The notes under the pieces are model-generated. The model worked only from the letters and a program-made list of their open reading frames with translations, searched no databases and had not been told where the DNA came from. 64,000 nucleotides of DNA, taken from NCBI GenBank assembly GCA_963784995.1, contig CAWATZ010000013.1:620001-684000 (forward strand). The letters run 5' to 3'. Position 1 is the first letter of the stretch; every line of letters starts with the position of its first letter. Below, piece by piece: positions 1 to 9,319 of this stretch. The position numbers were made by a program, and so were the translations under genes. Source of the DNA: CAWATZ01 sp963784995 (GTDB lineage: Bacteria; Planctomycetota; Planctomycetia; Gemmatales; Gemmataceae).

Positions 1-769
1 GTGCCACGTCGGCGAGCCCGATCCGGTGGTCGAGAATGTCGTAGGTAGAACCGCGCACCCGCCTGTCCGTCGCACGGTTGAGACAGAGCATGACTTCCGG
101 CTCAGGCCCGCGCCGGCCTAGCCAGCAGTAGAAGCGATTGCTCTGCCGCGGGTCGCTGTTCCAACTCGCTTCGCGCTCGGAGTCCCGAGCCCAGCCGAGC
201 GACTCGAAACGCCGTTGCGTCTCCTCGAGGAACCTGTCGATTTGTTCCCTATCGCCCTTGACCAAGACTTTTCGCCAGACGTTGATGACATCGAGAGTTT
301 CCGACCTGACACCGAACGGGAAGGCAGAGAAATGGCGGGTGACGGCTGCCATCTCCGGTTGCGAGCGGCTCGCAAGCCACGCGGCAAGGTCGCGGCGTGC
401 CGCTGCGCATTCCTCCGCTGTTGCGGCCTCGCCGCCGAAAGCCCTGAGGAACAGGCCCGCAACCGTTGGGGCCTCTTCCCACCTGCCGAACTTGACAGTC
501 AGTTTGGGCAACGCAGAGGGGTTGACGAGGAGGGCATCAGCGGGAACCTTCGCCAGGTTGGGGTGGCACAGAATCATGTGAAGGTCACCGTCGGCCGACC
601 AGGCCGCGGCGATGAACCGGCCAGCAGCTAACTGCTCGACCACAACTGGTGCGTGAGTCTGCACCACGCTCCGCCGGACGCGCAGTGGGCTCCGGTCCCC
701 ATCGGGGATCGCGTCAAGCGGAACTTCCGCTTCCCCTTTCTGCCAGTAGAATCGGACAGTGTCTGTCAT
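1..769 (-). CDS. Hypothetical protein, C-terminus cut by the window edge
   Basis: An open frame of 256 codons runs on the minus strand from an ATG at 769 (MTDTVRFYWQKGEAEVPLDA) to the first base of the window without a stop. Composition is that of an ordinary soluble globular protein, with no signal peptide, membrane segment or motif I recognise; residues around 140-200 are charged and helical. It lies downstream of, and on the same strand as, the HEPN-like gene ending near 993, about 220 bases away, so the two may be functionally linked. Function unknown. Confidence 0.6.
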   Translation of the reverse strand, partial: MTDTVRFYWQKGEAEVPLDAIPDGDRSPLRVRRSVVQTHAPVVVEQLAAGRFIAAAWSADGDLHMILCHPNLAKVPADALLVNPSALPKLTVKFGRWEEAPTVAGLFLRAFGGEAATAEECAAARRDLAAWLASRSQPEMAAVTRHFSAFPFGVRSETLDVINVWRKVLVKGDREQIDRFLEETQRRFESLGWARDSEREASWNSDPRQSNRFYCWLGRRGPEPEVMLCLNRATDRRVRGSTYDILDHRIGLADVA

Positions 770-992
770 CGCGTACTCCTCGGGACGATCCACCCACAAT
801 ATCGTACCATGCCGACCCTGTCCGCGTCTGCGCAGCCGTCCCGATCTTCCCGGGTTAGCGAGGCACGTCGCCGTGTTCCGCAAGCTGCCAAGGCCGTTTC
901 CCTGTGGGAGCCTTGGCCTTTCACTTGCACACCCACAGCACTCACGGCTGGCCGGGTCTGTTGCTTTCCAGAAAGGCCGGGAGAGTAACCGT

Positions 993-1491
993 TCACGAGT
1001 TGATGACGACAGGCGTATAGAGGGGATCGAGCCGTGACGATACTTCTCGGGTGTAGCGGTCGCACGTGACCAAAGTTCGCAATATTGCGCCACTCATTCA
1101 GACGATGCAGGTCCCCTTTGAGTGCCACGCTGCCCGGGAGGCCGTCAAGTAATGGTTGCATGGCAAAGCCGAAGCGGCTGAAGTCCGCGACGATGTTCCC
1201 GAAGGTGGCGTTGCCCTGGTCCAGCAGGCGGCGAGCCGAGAACTGGTCCTGAAAGAGGATCTGCAGGGAGAGGCGGACCTTGGAGGCCAGGATCTGGGCG
1301 CTTTCCGTGTGCAGATCCCGGCAGAACCCCTGGAAATGGGCAGCGAGCAGGAGGACGTAAGCACGCAGGTTCTCGTCAACGAGGGCGGCGATGGGCGGCA
1401 CGGCCGCAACGCTGGCGGCACATTGCGCATCGATGTGGGCCAGGTTCGTCAGCCGCACGGTCTGCCAGTTCACCAGCGAGGCGGACGGCAT
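993..1491 (-). CDS. HEPN-like protein, probable frameshift near the 3' end
   Basis: The frame from ATG 1491 (GAGG seven bases upstream) encodes a helical protein starting MPSASLVNWQTVRLTNLAHI. The stretch LNEWRNIANFGH near residue 137 has the R-x(4-6)-H layout of HEPN ribonucleases, although the typical RNxxAH is not exact. Just after it the frame turns into non-coding-looking sequence that stays open to 766. A neighbouring frame continues plausibly as YTREVSSRLDPLYTPVVINS and stops at 993, so I place a one-base frameshift near 1055-1065. HEPN proteins are often toxins or RNases in conflict systems; that role is inference. The HEPN call is moderate and rests on one motif and the helical pattern. 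Confidence 0.45.
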
Positions 1492-2048
1492 GATCGGACC
1501 TCAATGGGGATGCGGCTCAGGAAATGGTGAGATTCTACCCGCCGCAGGTCAACTGATCCAGCGAAGTCCTGAAGGGGCAGCGGTCTCCGGCTCTTGAGGC
1601 TCGTCCGGGCACGCTTCGGCCAACGAACCCGCTGGAGATGACCTGCTGAGGGTTGGGTTCCCCCAGTTTCCAGGATGGGCCGGCCAGGTGCGCCTTGACC
1701 TGCCCAGGACAGCGTTGCCCGGGGCCCATCCTGGGAACGGGGGGACCGAACGCCCAGACAGCAGCGGGTGAGGAGGGACGTTCTTGCCCGGGACCTATCC
1801 TAGAAACCGTTGTGAAGATTGCGTGCAACGGTGCCGGGTACGTTTTCTTGTCGCCGAGCGCTGTTTCGTCAGCGAACCGGAAAAAGCGGAAGCGCTCGGG
1901 TGCCTGGTGCAGGCACTGGTATGGCTTCACTGTTCATGCTATTCTTCGCCTCGGGGATCGCCAAGCACGGCTTTAACGTACAGGCACTGTGCCAGCGGCA
2001 TCGACCCGCCTACACTGACAAGAACCGCTGACCAGAGAGGATCCCATC
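1492..2048. other. Intergenic region without a convincing gene
   Basis: No open frame here reads like protein. The stretch holds one imperfect palindrome (1655-1746) and a further degenerate copy of its core (TTGCCCGGGACCTATCCTAG) near 1782, then the upstream region of the gene at 2049. Confidence 0.5.
1655..1746. repeat. Imperfect palindromic repeat
   Basis: GGTTCCCCCAGTTTCCAGGA on the left matches, inverted and with few mismatches, TCCTGGGAACGGGGGGACC on the right. The centre contains a second small inverted motif (CCAGG / CCTGG). It resembles the other intergenic palindromes in this window in size and GC content but differs in sequence. Confidence 0.5.
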
Positions 2049-2597
2049 GTGTTGACTCGATCCGCATTCGTTCGCCTTGCCGCTCTGGCGTTCCTGCTGA
2101 CGCTGTCGGACCTGTCGCTGGCTGGGGAACCGCAATCGTTCCGCTACGAGGAACCGTTTGGGCTCGCCCACCGCAAGCAGGTTCTCGACTTGGCTCTCCC
2201 AAAGCCAGTTGATGCCGCGAACTGTCGTCTGCTAGCACCAAACGGGTTTTCGGGTTTTTGGTGTAAACTTTGGGGTGGCACACAAGCCCAAAGCGCCAGC
2301 GCCGGGAAAGGCCGGCCCCCGGCGCTGGCGCTTCGGGCTTGTGTGCTGTCCCATTGTTGCCAGAAATCGCCCGGTCTCCCGTTTGCTGCTAGCCGGGGAC
2401 AACGAGACGCCGTTCCAGATTGCAGGCGGGCCGGAACGCCAGCTTTGGTGGTCGGCCGACGGCGAGTCGTGGCAACCGGGGCCGAACATCGACTTCAAGG
2501 AGCCGGGCTGGGCTTTCTGGTTCCGCAAAGGTGTGTTCGGCAATGGCCGGTTCCTCTTCGTCGGCAACTCCGGCTTGGAGTATCCAAGGAGAATCTC
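2049..2597 (+). pseudogene. Exported protein remnant interrupted by a palindromic insertion
   Basis: A GTG start at 2049 (AGAGAGGA upstream) opens a signal peptide, MLTRSAFVRLAALAFLLTLS, followed by about 40 residues ending ...DAANCRLLA at 2236. The coding sense then stops in a hairpin-rich insert. It resumes at about 2386 in a different frame with LLAGDNETPFQIAGGPERQL and continues to about 2590. Removing the insert together with one copy of the flanking TGCTAGC joins the two halves in frame as CRLLAGDNETPF. The right part is also cut short, since the next gene starts at 2598. The WWSADGESW stretch vaguely suggests a sialidase or exo-glycosidase beta-propeller blade; the family is uncertain. 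Confidence 0.6.
2237..2392. mobile_element. MITE-like palindromic insertion with target-site duplication
   Basis: The insert is flanked by direct copies of TGCTAGC (2230-2236 and 2386-2392) and has short terminal inverted repeats, AAACGGG (2240-2246) and CCCGTTT (2377-2383). Its core is a long hairpin: CACAAGCCCAAAGCGCCAGC pairs with GCTGGCGCTTCGGGCTTGTG around a GC-rich loop. It encodes nothing. Excision at the direct repeat restores the reading frame of the host gene, which is the main evidence that it is an insertion. Confidence 0.65.
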
Positions 2598-3950
2598 ATG
2601 TCTGTGCGACAAACAACCTTGCTGGGTGTCGGGTTAGTGGTCCTGCTCAGCACCGTGCTGACGCTGGCCCAGGACAAGGAGCCAATGTACGAGGGTAAGA
2701 CGATCAGTGAATGGGTCGCTCTCCTCAAGGACAAGGATGCCAAAGTTCGCCGCGAGGCCGCCTCGGCTCTGGGTGAGATTGGCGGAGAAGTGCAGGCTGC
2801 CGTGCCGGCGCTGAGCGACGCACTCAAAGACAGGGACGTTCAGGTTCGCATCCGGGCTGCCATCGCTCTCGGTCAAATCGGCCCCAAGGCGAAGGCAACC
2901 ATCCCCGCGCTGCTTGAGGCTCTCAAGGACAGGGAGATCCGGGTTGGTTTCTTTGCCGCCGGCGCTCTGAGCCAGATCGATGGGCAAGCAGCCGTACCGG
3001 GGCTGATCGAATTGCTCAAGGATAAGGACTTCGGTGTTCGCCAGTTGGCCGCCTATTCTCTGGGTCAGATCGGGTCCACCGCGAAGGCAGCCGTACCGGC
3101 GCTCGCTCAGGCCCTCCAGGACCAGCACGTCGCCGTTCGCCTCAAGGCGGCTGAGGCCCTGGGCTTGATGGGCAGCGAGGCGAAGTCGGCCGTGCCGGCG
3201 CTGATCCAGGCCCTCAAGGACATGGACCCTCAAGGTCGCTGGTATGCCGCCTTGGCTCTGGGTCTGATCGGCAGAGAAGCGAAGGGCGCGGCGCCGGCGC
3301 TGATCCAGGCTCTCAAGGACGAGGATGACTCCGTTCCCTGCCAGGCGGCCTTTGCCCTGGGTCGGATGGGCAGCGAGGCGAAGTCGGCTGTGCCGGCCCT
3401 GCTTGACGCTTTGAAGGCCAAACAAGTCCCCCTTCGCTGCCTTGCCGCTGCTGCTCTCAGTCGGATTGACGCGCAAGCCGCCGGGCCTGCGCTGCGTGAA
3501 GTAGGCAAGGATCTGGATGGCGAGGATATGAAAGAATTCGTGCAGCAGAATCGCAAGAGCCTCAAGGACGAGAAGGCCCACTTTCGGAGAGAAGCCGCCT
3601 GGGGTCTGGGTGCGCTGGGCCCGGCGGCACAGCCAGCGGTGCCCGAACTGATTGAGGCCCTCAAAGACAAAAAGGACTATGTTCGCCGCGGCGCAGCCTG
3701 GGCTCTCGGTGGAATGGGCGCCGCGGCAAAGGCTGCCGTGCCTGCACTGACCGAGGCTCTTGGGGACGTGGACAACCAGGTTCGCAGCGAGGCCGCTTCT
3801 GCTTTGGGTGGGATCGGCGTGGCGGCTAAGGCCGCCGTGCCGGCAATGATCAAGGCTCTCAAGGACAAGGACCCTCAGGTCCGCAGCGATGCTGCCGCTG
3901 CGTTGAAGAATATCGATCTCGAGGCCGCCAAGGAGGCAGGCGTGCCTTGA
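2598..3950 (+). CDS. Exported HEAT-repeat protein
   Basis: ATG 2598 is preceded by AAGGAG six bases upstream, which fixes the start even though the frame is open back to 2049. Residues 1-26 form a signal peptide (MSVRQTTLLGVGLVVLLSTV, then LTLAQ). The rest is about eleven HEAT / PBS-lyase-type repeats of roughly 36 residues built on the pattern VRxxAAxALGxIGxxAKAAVPALxxALKD. One repeat near residues 300-330 departs from the pattern (EDMKEFVQQNRKSLKDEKAH). Such proteins are protein-binding scaffolds, here predicted outside the cytoplasmic membrane; no enzymatic residues are visible. It has no obvious operon partner. Confidence 0.85.
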   Translation: MSVRQTTLLGVGLVVLLSTVLTLAQDKEPMYEGKTISEWVALLKDKDAKVRREAASALGEIGGEVQAAVPALSDALKDRDVQVRIRAAIALGQIGPKAKATIPALLEALKDREIRVGFFAAGALSQIDGQAAVPGLIELLKDKDFGVRQLAAYSLGQIGSTAKAAVPALAQALQDQHVAVRLKAAEALGLMGSEAKSAVPALIQALKDMDPQGRWYAALALGLIGREAKGAAPALIQALKDEDDSVPCQAAFALGRMGSEAKSAVPALLDALKAKQVPLRCLAAAALSRIDAQAAGPALREVGKDLDGEDMKEFVQQNRKSLKDEKAHFRREAAWGLGALGPAAQPAVPELIEALKDKKDYVRRGAAWALGGMGAAAKAAVPALTEALGDVDNQVRSEAASALGGIGVAAKAAVPAMIKALKDKDPQVRSDAAAALKNIDLEAAKEAGVP

Positions 3951-4264
3951 GCCCTGCCAACCGCCCCCAGATCGGCTCGCCCTGCGCAGCCACAGCACAG
4001 GTCAGCTGTTGCTGACCCAGAAAAGATGTCACGATCCGCCCAGAAAAGGCCCAGAAAAGGTGGTAGGAACTGATATTACGAATTAAAACACAGTAATATC
4101 AATTCCCGACACCTTTTCACCTCATTGAGCTTTGGGAGTCGCGGAGCAGTGCCGAGCGAATCGCTGGTTTGATGGGACAGTCGGGCTTGTGGGGCTGAAC
4201 GCCGTCGCGCATACTGTACGTATGGCGCAAGCCGAGACAACAGACAGCAACGGAGGCACGGAAG
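3951..4264. promoter_or_regulatory. Intergenic region with an AT-rich inverted repeat
   Basis: In this 314-base gap a perfect 9-base inverted repeat, TGATATTAC-N13-GTAATATCA (4071-4101), stands out because the surroundings are GC-rich. It is preceded by three copies of CCAGAAAAG (about 4017-4060). It could be an operator for the gene at 4265 or the end of a lost element. No gene is visible. Confidence 0.3.
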
Positions 4265-4600
4265 ATGGGACAGAACCAGTTTCGGGCGGTTCGGTGCAAG
4301 CTCTCCAGAGGCATCTTCTCCAGCGAGCGAGCATTCGAGATCACGCTGGCGAACGGCGAGAAATACTCCGGACCGGCGCCGATTCACTTCTGCTGGAACG
4401 ATGCCGGGAAACCGCTCACCTTGACCGAGGGCATCGACGAGGAGATCGATGGCTGGGTGGCGGCCCGGCCGCTCAAGCAGCAACTGCCCGGCGACCAGGT
4501 GGCCGTGGCGGTTCCTGACGGCGAGTCACTGGCGGTGCGAACGTCGCAGGTCCGGGACGCCTGGACCGACATCGTCCCTCCCATTCCGACGAAGGTGTGA
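4265..4600 (+). CDS. Small conserved-looking hypothetical protein
   Basis: A 111-residue soluble protein from ATG 4265, with GGAGG nine bases upstream. It begins MGQNQFRAVRCKLSRGIFSS and is rich in beta-strand-type sequence, with no signal peptide or cysteine motif. It ends 15 bases before the dCTP-deaminase-like gene, with which it is probably co-transcribed. I do not recognise the family. Confidence 0.7.
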   Translation: MGQNQFRAVRCKLSRGIFSSERAFEITLANGEKYSGPAPIHFCWNDAGKPLTLTEGIDEEIDGWVAARPLKQQLPGDQVAVAVPDGESLAVRTSQVRDAWTDIVPPIPTKV

Positions 4601-4615
4601 AAGAGGGGCACACCC

Positions 4616-5278
4616 GTGTACCTTTCGGATCGGGACCTGGAGTATGTCGTTGACCGCGGCGATCTGATCGTAACCCCGCGGCCGAAGGAGTTTGGTCCCG
4701 GCAGTATCGATCTGCACCTGGACACCATCGACGAAGCGCGGGTGTGGAACTCCTCATTACACGACGAGTCGCTGAAGGGCCAGGGAATCGGCAGGCCGAG
4801 CGTCGGGCTCGGCGGCTTCGACTACAAGCAATTTGCCCGGCAGTACACCGTCGGCGTTCCGACCCACGCTGGCTCCGGGGACGAACCGCTCGTCTACCGT
4901 GAGGGTGGCCGCGTGATCCTCCGACCGGGTGGCTTTTTCCTCTGGCAGACAAAGGAGGTTGTGGGTACGCCGACCGCCAACGCCCGCTACGTATGCTTTA
5001 TCAACGGGAAGAGTACACGCGCCCGCCTGGGGTTGCTCGTTCATCTGACCGCCCCAACCATCGAACCGGGCTGGTGGGGACACGGCACCCTGGAAATCGC
5101 CAATCTCGGGCCATTTCGAGTTCTGCTGGCAGAGAACGACGCGATCGCTCAGATTGTCGTGGCCATGATCTCGAGCCCGCCCCAGCAAGAAAAGGGAGCC
5201 CGAGGCATCGACATCGGGCAGCAGTCGGTCACGGGACTGGGTGAGAAGGGCGACAGGAAGAAGCGGCGAGGCAGGTAG
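4616..5278 (+). CDS. dcd: dCTP deaminase-like protein
   Basis: A GTG start at 4616 follows AGAGGGG. The 220-residue product has the trimeric dUTPase/dCTP-deaminase fold signature: FGPGSIDLHLD near residue 24, GKSTRARLGL (family GKSS-x-ARxGL) near 129, PGWWGHGTLEIAN near 149 with the glutamate expected to be catalytic, and IAQIVV near 178. Known members convert dCTP to dUTP (or to dUMP) in thymidylate supply; some relatives act in phage defence by nucleotide depletion. The segment before the GKS motif is longer than in E. coli Dcd, and the tail is Lys/Arg-rich. It probably forms a two-gene operon with the preceding small protein. Confidence 0.75.
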   Translation: MYLSDRDLEYVVDRGDLIVTPRPKEFGPGSIDLHLDTIDEARVWNSSLHDESLKGQGIGRPSVGLGGFDYKQFARQYTVGVPTHAGSGDEPLVYREGGRVILRPGGFFLWQTKEVVGTPTANARYVCFINGKSTRARLGLLVHLTAPTIEPGWWGHGTLEIANLGPFRVLLAENDAIAQIVVAMISSPPQQEKGARGIDIGQQSVTGLGEKGDRKKRRGR

Positions 5279-5393
5279 GCAGCCCGGACCTCTCCCTTCT
5301 TTAGAGATGCGGTCGGCCGCGCAGCGCTACGGGAACGCCGCGTCGATCCGACACGCCGCAGCGGCCCGCCGCCGAAGACTCTGCCCCGGCCCA

Positions 5394-5940
5394 TCACCCG
5401 GATGCCGGCTGCTCGCTCGACCGGCGTGCGTGGGCGGAGCAGCGCTCCCGCCAGGCTTGCTTCTCTTCTTCGCTGGCGTGGTTGCCGGGCCAGAGCAGGG
5501 GCTCGCGGCCGGGCAGCCAGTAGCGATAGCCGTTGCCGCGATAGCCACTACCCGAGCGGCAGAGCAGACCCTGCTGGGCGGCCCGTTTCAGCCAGCGCGC
5601 CAGGGTCGAGCGGTCCGGGCGGTCTTCCTCGACCGGTCACTGTTCCAGGATGGCCTGCTGGCTGAGCCGGTCGGAGGCGTTCTCTAGGATGTATTGCACC
5701 GGCCAGGTCTGGGCGAGGGGGGGCCCGGCCGCATCCGTCCGCACCAGGTAGTCGGTGCCGGCCGCGTTGAGTTCGATGATGAGATGGCGCGGCGTCTCGA
5801 CGTAGCGGGAGTAGGCGCAGATCCGCCGACGCCGGGCGCGGCGGTAGCAGCTCAGTTCCATCACGACGTCGGCAAAGCCCGTCAGGGCGCCGGAGCCCCG
5901 CGCCGCCTGTCCGTCGGCTGCTGCTTCCCCCTCCCCGTCC
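5394..5940 (-). pseudogene. C-terminal fragment of an AAA-family (RepA-like) ATPase, with an in-frame TGA
   Basis: Reading the minus strand from about 5940, the translation [15 protein letters not shown], then RRRRICAYSRYVETPRHLII, matches the C-terminal part of RepA/DnaB-like AAA ATPases that are abundant in Gemmata-type genomes. The frame hits TGA at 5637-5639 right after QAILEQ and then continues in the same frame for 80 more codons (PVEEDRPDRSTLARWLKRAA ... GYRYWLPGREPLLWPGNHAS) to a stop at 5394. A tryptophan is expected at the stop position (ILEQWP), so this looks like a TGG to TGA change. The ATPase core with the Walker motifs is missing. Confidence 0.65.
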
Positions 5941-6021
5941 GCACCATCCAGCATACAATGGCACGGTCCCATGACCGAACTGAGCTGTCGCGACCAGTGC
6001 ATCCCCAATGAGAAGAGAGCC

Positions 6022-9010
6022 ATGCAGACCCAACAAACAACCGAGCCCGGCGCGGAACAGGTCCGGCTCCAGGAGGAGCGCGAGGGACGTGCGGCGTGGA
6101 AAAAGTGGGGGCCCTATCTGAGTGAGCGGCAGTGGGGCACTGTCCGCGAAGATTACAGCGACAACGGCGACGCCTGGAATTATTTCACCCACGACCAGGC
6201 GCAGTTCCGTGCGTACCGCTGGGGCGAAGACGGGCTGGCTGGCCTCTCCGACAACCGCCAGCTGCTCTGCTTCGCGATGACCCTCTGGAACGGCAAGGAT
6301 CCGATCCTCAAGGAACGGCTGTTCGGCCTGAACAACAGCCAGGGCAATCACGGCGAGGACGTCAAGGAGTATTACTTCTACCTCGACAGCACGCCCACCC
6401 ACTCCTACGCGAAGTACCTCTACAAGTACCCGCAGGCCGAGTATCCCTACCAGGCCATCATCGACGCCAACCGGACACGAGACAAGCAGGCCGCCGAGTA
6501 CGAGCTGCTCGACACTGGCATCTTTGATGAAGACCGTTACTTCGACGTCTTCGTCGAGTACGCCAAGACTGAGCCGGAGGACATCCTGATCCGCATCACG
6601 GTCTGCAACCGGGGGCCCGAGCCGGCCGAGATCCACCTGCTGCCCACCCTCTGGTTTCGCAACACCTGGTCCTGGGGCGGCAAGGAAGCGAAACCGGAAC
6701 TCAAGCTCATCGATGCCGGCAAGGACGTGCGCTGCGTTGCCGCCCGGCATCCCCTCCTTGGCGAGCGGTTCCTCTACTGCGAAGGGGCTGTCAATCTGCT
6801 GTTCACGGAAAACGAGACCAATACTCAGCGCGCCTTCAATCAGCCCAACAAGCAACCGTATTGCAAGGACGGCATCAGCAACTGCATCGTCAAGGGGGAC
6901 AAGAGCAGTGTCAACCCGGAGCTGCACGGCACCAAGGCAGCCGCCCATTATCGTCTCACCGTGCCGGCGCGGAAGCCAGACGGTCCAGCTGCGGCTGACG
7001 GACCAGGCGCCGGACCGGCTGGCGGCCCCCTTCGCGGATGCCCTGGCCACGTTCAAGGTCCGCCAGAGCGGAAGCGGACGCTTTCTACGACGGCATCACG
7101 CCGAACACTCTGAACAAGGATGAGGCGCTGGTGATGCGGCAGGCGCTGGCCGGGATGCTGTGGAACAAGCAGTTCTTCTATTACGACGTGGCCGAGTGGC
7201 TGCGGGAGCATGGCGACAAGCCCGAGGAAGGCGTTCGCGCCCAGGTCCGCAACAAGGACTGGTTCCACGTCTACAACGCGGACGTGATCTCCATGCCGGA
7301 CAAGTGGGAGTACCCCTGGTACGCCGTCTGGGACCTGGCCTTCCACACCATCCCGCTGTCGCTGGTGGACGTCGATTTCGCCAAGGAGCAGCTGAGTCTG
7401 TTCCTGGGCCACCATTACCTCCATCCCAACGGCCAGATGCCGGCCTACGAGTGGAACTTTGGCGACGTCAATCCCCCGGTGCATCCTTGGGCCGTCTGGG
7501 CGGTGTACAACTACGAAAAACAGCTGCGCGGCGGCGCGGGGACTTGCGGTTCCTCAAGTTCTGCTTCACCAAGTTATCGCTCAACTTCACCTGGTGGGTC
7601 AACCGCAAGGACGTCACCGGCAACAACGTGTTCTCCGGAGGCTTCCTCGGCCTGGACAACATCGGGGTCTTCGACCGCAGCAGTTCGCTGCCGACGGGCG
7701 GCCATCTGGAGCAATCGGACGGCACCAGCTGGATGGCGTTCTATGCCTCGGTGATGCTCCAGATCGCCATCGAGCTGGCGGTGGAGGACGACCCCCTCTA
7801 CGAGGCCCTGGCGCTGAAATACTTCGAGCACTATCTGTGGATCGCCTCGGCCATGGACCACCTGGGCCCGACGGGTGTCAAGCTGTGGGACCACGAGGAC
7901 GGCTTCTTTTACGACGTGCTGCGCTTCCCCGACGGCAACGGCGTCCGGCTCAAGGTGCGCTCGCTGGTCGGGCTGCTGCCGCTGGCAGCGACCACGGTGC
8001 TGCCGGCCAACTTGCGGGAACGGCTGCCGCGCTTTTTCGAGGAGGCGCAGTGGTTCCTGGAACGGCACCCGCACGTGGCGGCGGTGCTGACGGTGCCGCT
8101 GGACGTGGGGGCGGGCGGCAGCCGGGTCCTCTCCCTGGTCAACCCGGACAAGCTGCGCCGGATGCTCGGCTACATGCTCAACGAGAACGAGTTCCTGAGC
8201 CCGTACGGGATCCGCTCGCTGTCGCGCCATCACGCCGACCACCCCTACGTCTTCCACGCCGAGGGACAGGAGTACCGGGTCGCCTACGTTCCGGGGGACT
8301 CGGACAGCGGCATGTTTGGCGGCAACTCCAACTGGCGTGGGCCGATCTGGATGCCGATGCAGCTGATGCTGCTCCGCGGCCTGGCCAACCAGTACGCCCA
8401 CCTGGGCCCCGATTTCAAGGTCGAGTGTCCGGTCGGCTCCGGCCGGCAGCTGAACCTGCTGGAGGTCAGCCAGGAGATCGCCCGCCGGCTGTCCCACCTG
8501 TTCGTCCGCAACCGGGGGGGCCGCCGGCCCTCCCACGGCAGCCATGCCAAATGGCAAGATCCGCACTGGCGCGACCTGGTGCTGTTCTACGAATACTTCA
8601 ACGGGGACAACGGTGCCGGGATCGGGGCCAGCCACCAGACCGGCTGGACCGGCATCATCGCCTTCCTGATGCAGGGGTTCACCGCCGTCGAGGCGGAAAA
8701 GGTCCTGAAGAAGGGGATGAGCGCCGTGATGCAGGTGAGCGCCATGGTCGCCCAGGAGGCGGACCAACCAGAGGCCGCCCAGGTGGCGCAGGCGGTCCAC
8801 GAGCAGGTGGCCGAGAAGGTCGTCGCCCAGGTGCTGGAAACGGTCCAGCAGCAGGTGGCGGAGGCCATGCAGGGCGGGGAGGCCGAGCACCTCCTGGAAA
8901 AGGTCGAAGAGATCGTCATGGAAAAGGTCGCGGAGGCCGTCCAGAAAAAGGCCGAGGAGGTCCAGCAGCAAAAGGATCAACGGACCGAGGAAAAGAAGGA
9001 CGTCCTGTGA
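6022..9010 (+). pseudogene. GH63/MGH1-like glycoside hydrolase, broken by three frameshifts
   Basis: The start is ATG 6022 ([20 protein letters not shown]) after AGAAGAGAG. The protein, about 990 codons if repaired, matches bacterial 'glucosidase' / MGH1-like (alpha/alpha)6-barrel hydrolases: [20 protein letters not shown] near residue 53, [35 protein letters not shown], and HQTGWTGIIA near the end. The frame changes at about 6970 (VPA / [11 protein letters not shown]), about 7068 (KVRQ / AEADAFYDG) and about 7538 (EKQLRGG / DLRFLKFCF). After the catalytic domain comes an unusual charged, Gln/Glu/Ala-rich coiled-coil tail of about 95 residues (8720-9010). The 3' 940 bases are repeated at 18075-19015. 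Alternatively the indels are sequence errors and the gene is intact. Confidence 0.7.
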
Positions 9011-9319
9011 GTGCGCTGCAAGATGGAAGAGCGGGCCTACTCCTCGTCTCCCCACAAGGCCCTTTACCCTTCTTCCAGGCACTCCCGTCTCCGGCACGCT
9101 TCCTGTTTGTCGGTTCCGGAGAGGAGAGGTGCTCTCGTCTGGACCTTCATCCAGGAAAAGTCTGCCGTTGCTCGGATTTTCGTTTTTTTCTTCCTGTCCG
9201 GGTGCCTGATGATAGGTTGAGGGGCAACCGAGGGGGGAGCGGGACCTTGTGATCCCGCCTGCCTCCCTTTACTTTCAGGCATCGCTCGGTTGAGTTCCTT
9301 TCCGACAGGAGGAAAACGC
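9011..9319. other. Intergenic region
   Basis: In this 309-base gap before the anti-sigma-like gene I see no gene, repeat or terminator hairpin that I would defend. Confidence 0.4.

Noticed and set aside
5548..7056. 502-residue open frame on the minus strand opposite the hydrolase
   Set aside because: The sequence has a shadow-frame composition (Leu/Asp/Val/Gly strings, no domain logic), and the plus strand encodes a recognisable enzyme.
7574..9097. 507-residue minus-strand frame, repeated at 18026-19444
   Set aside because: Antisense of the hydrolase 3' end and its duplicate; low-complexity Leu/His-rich translation.
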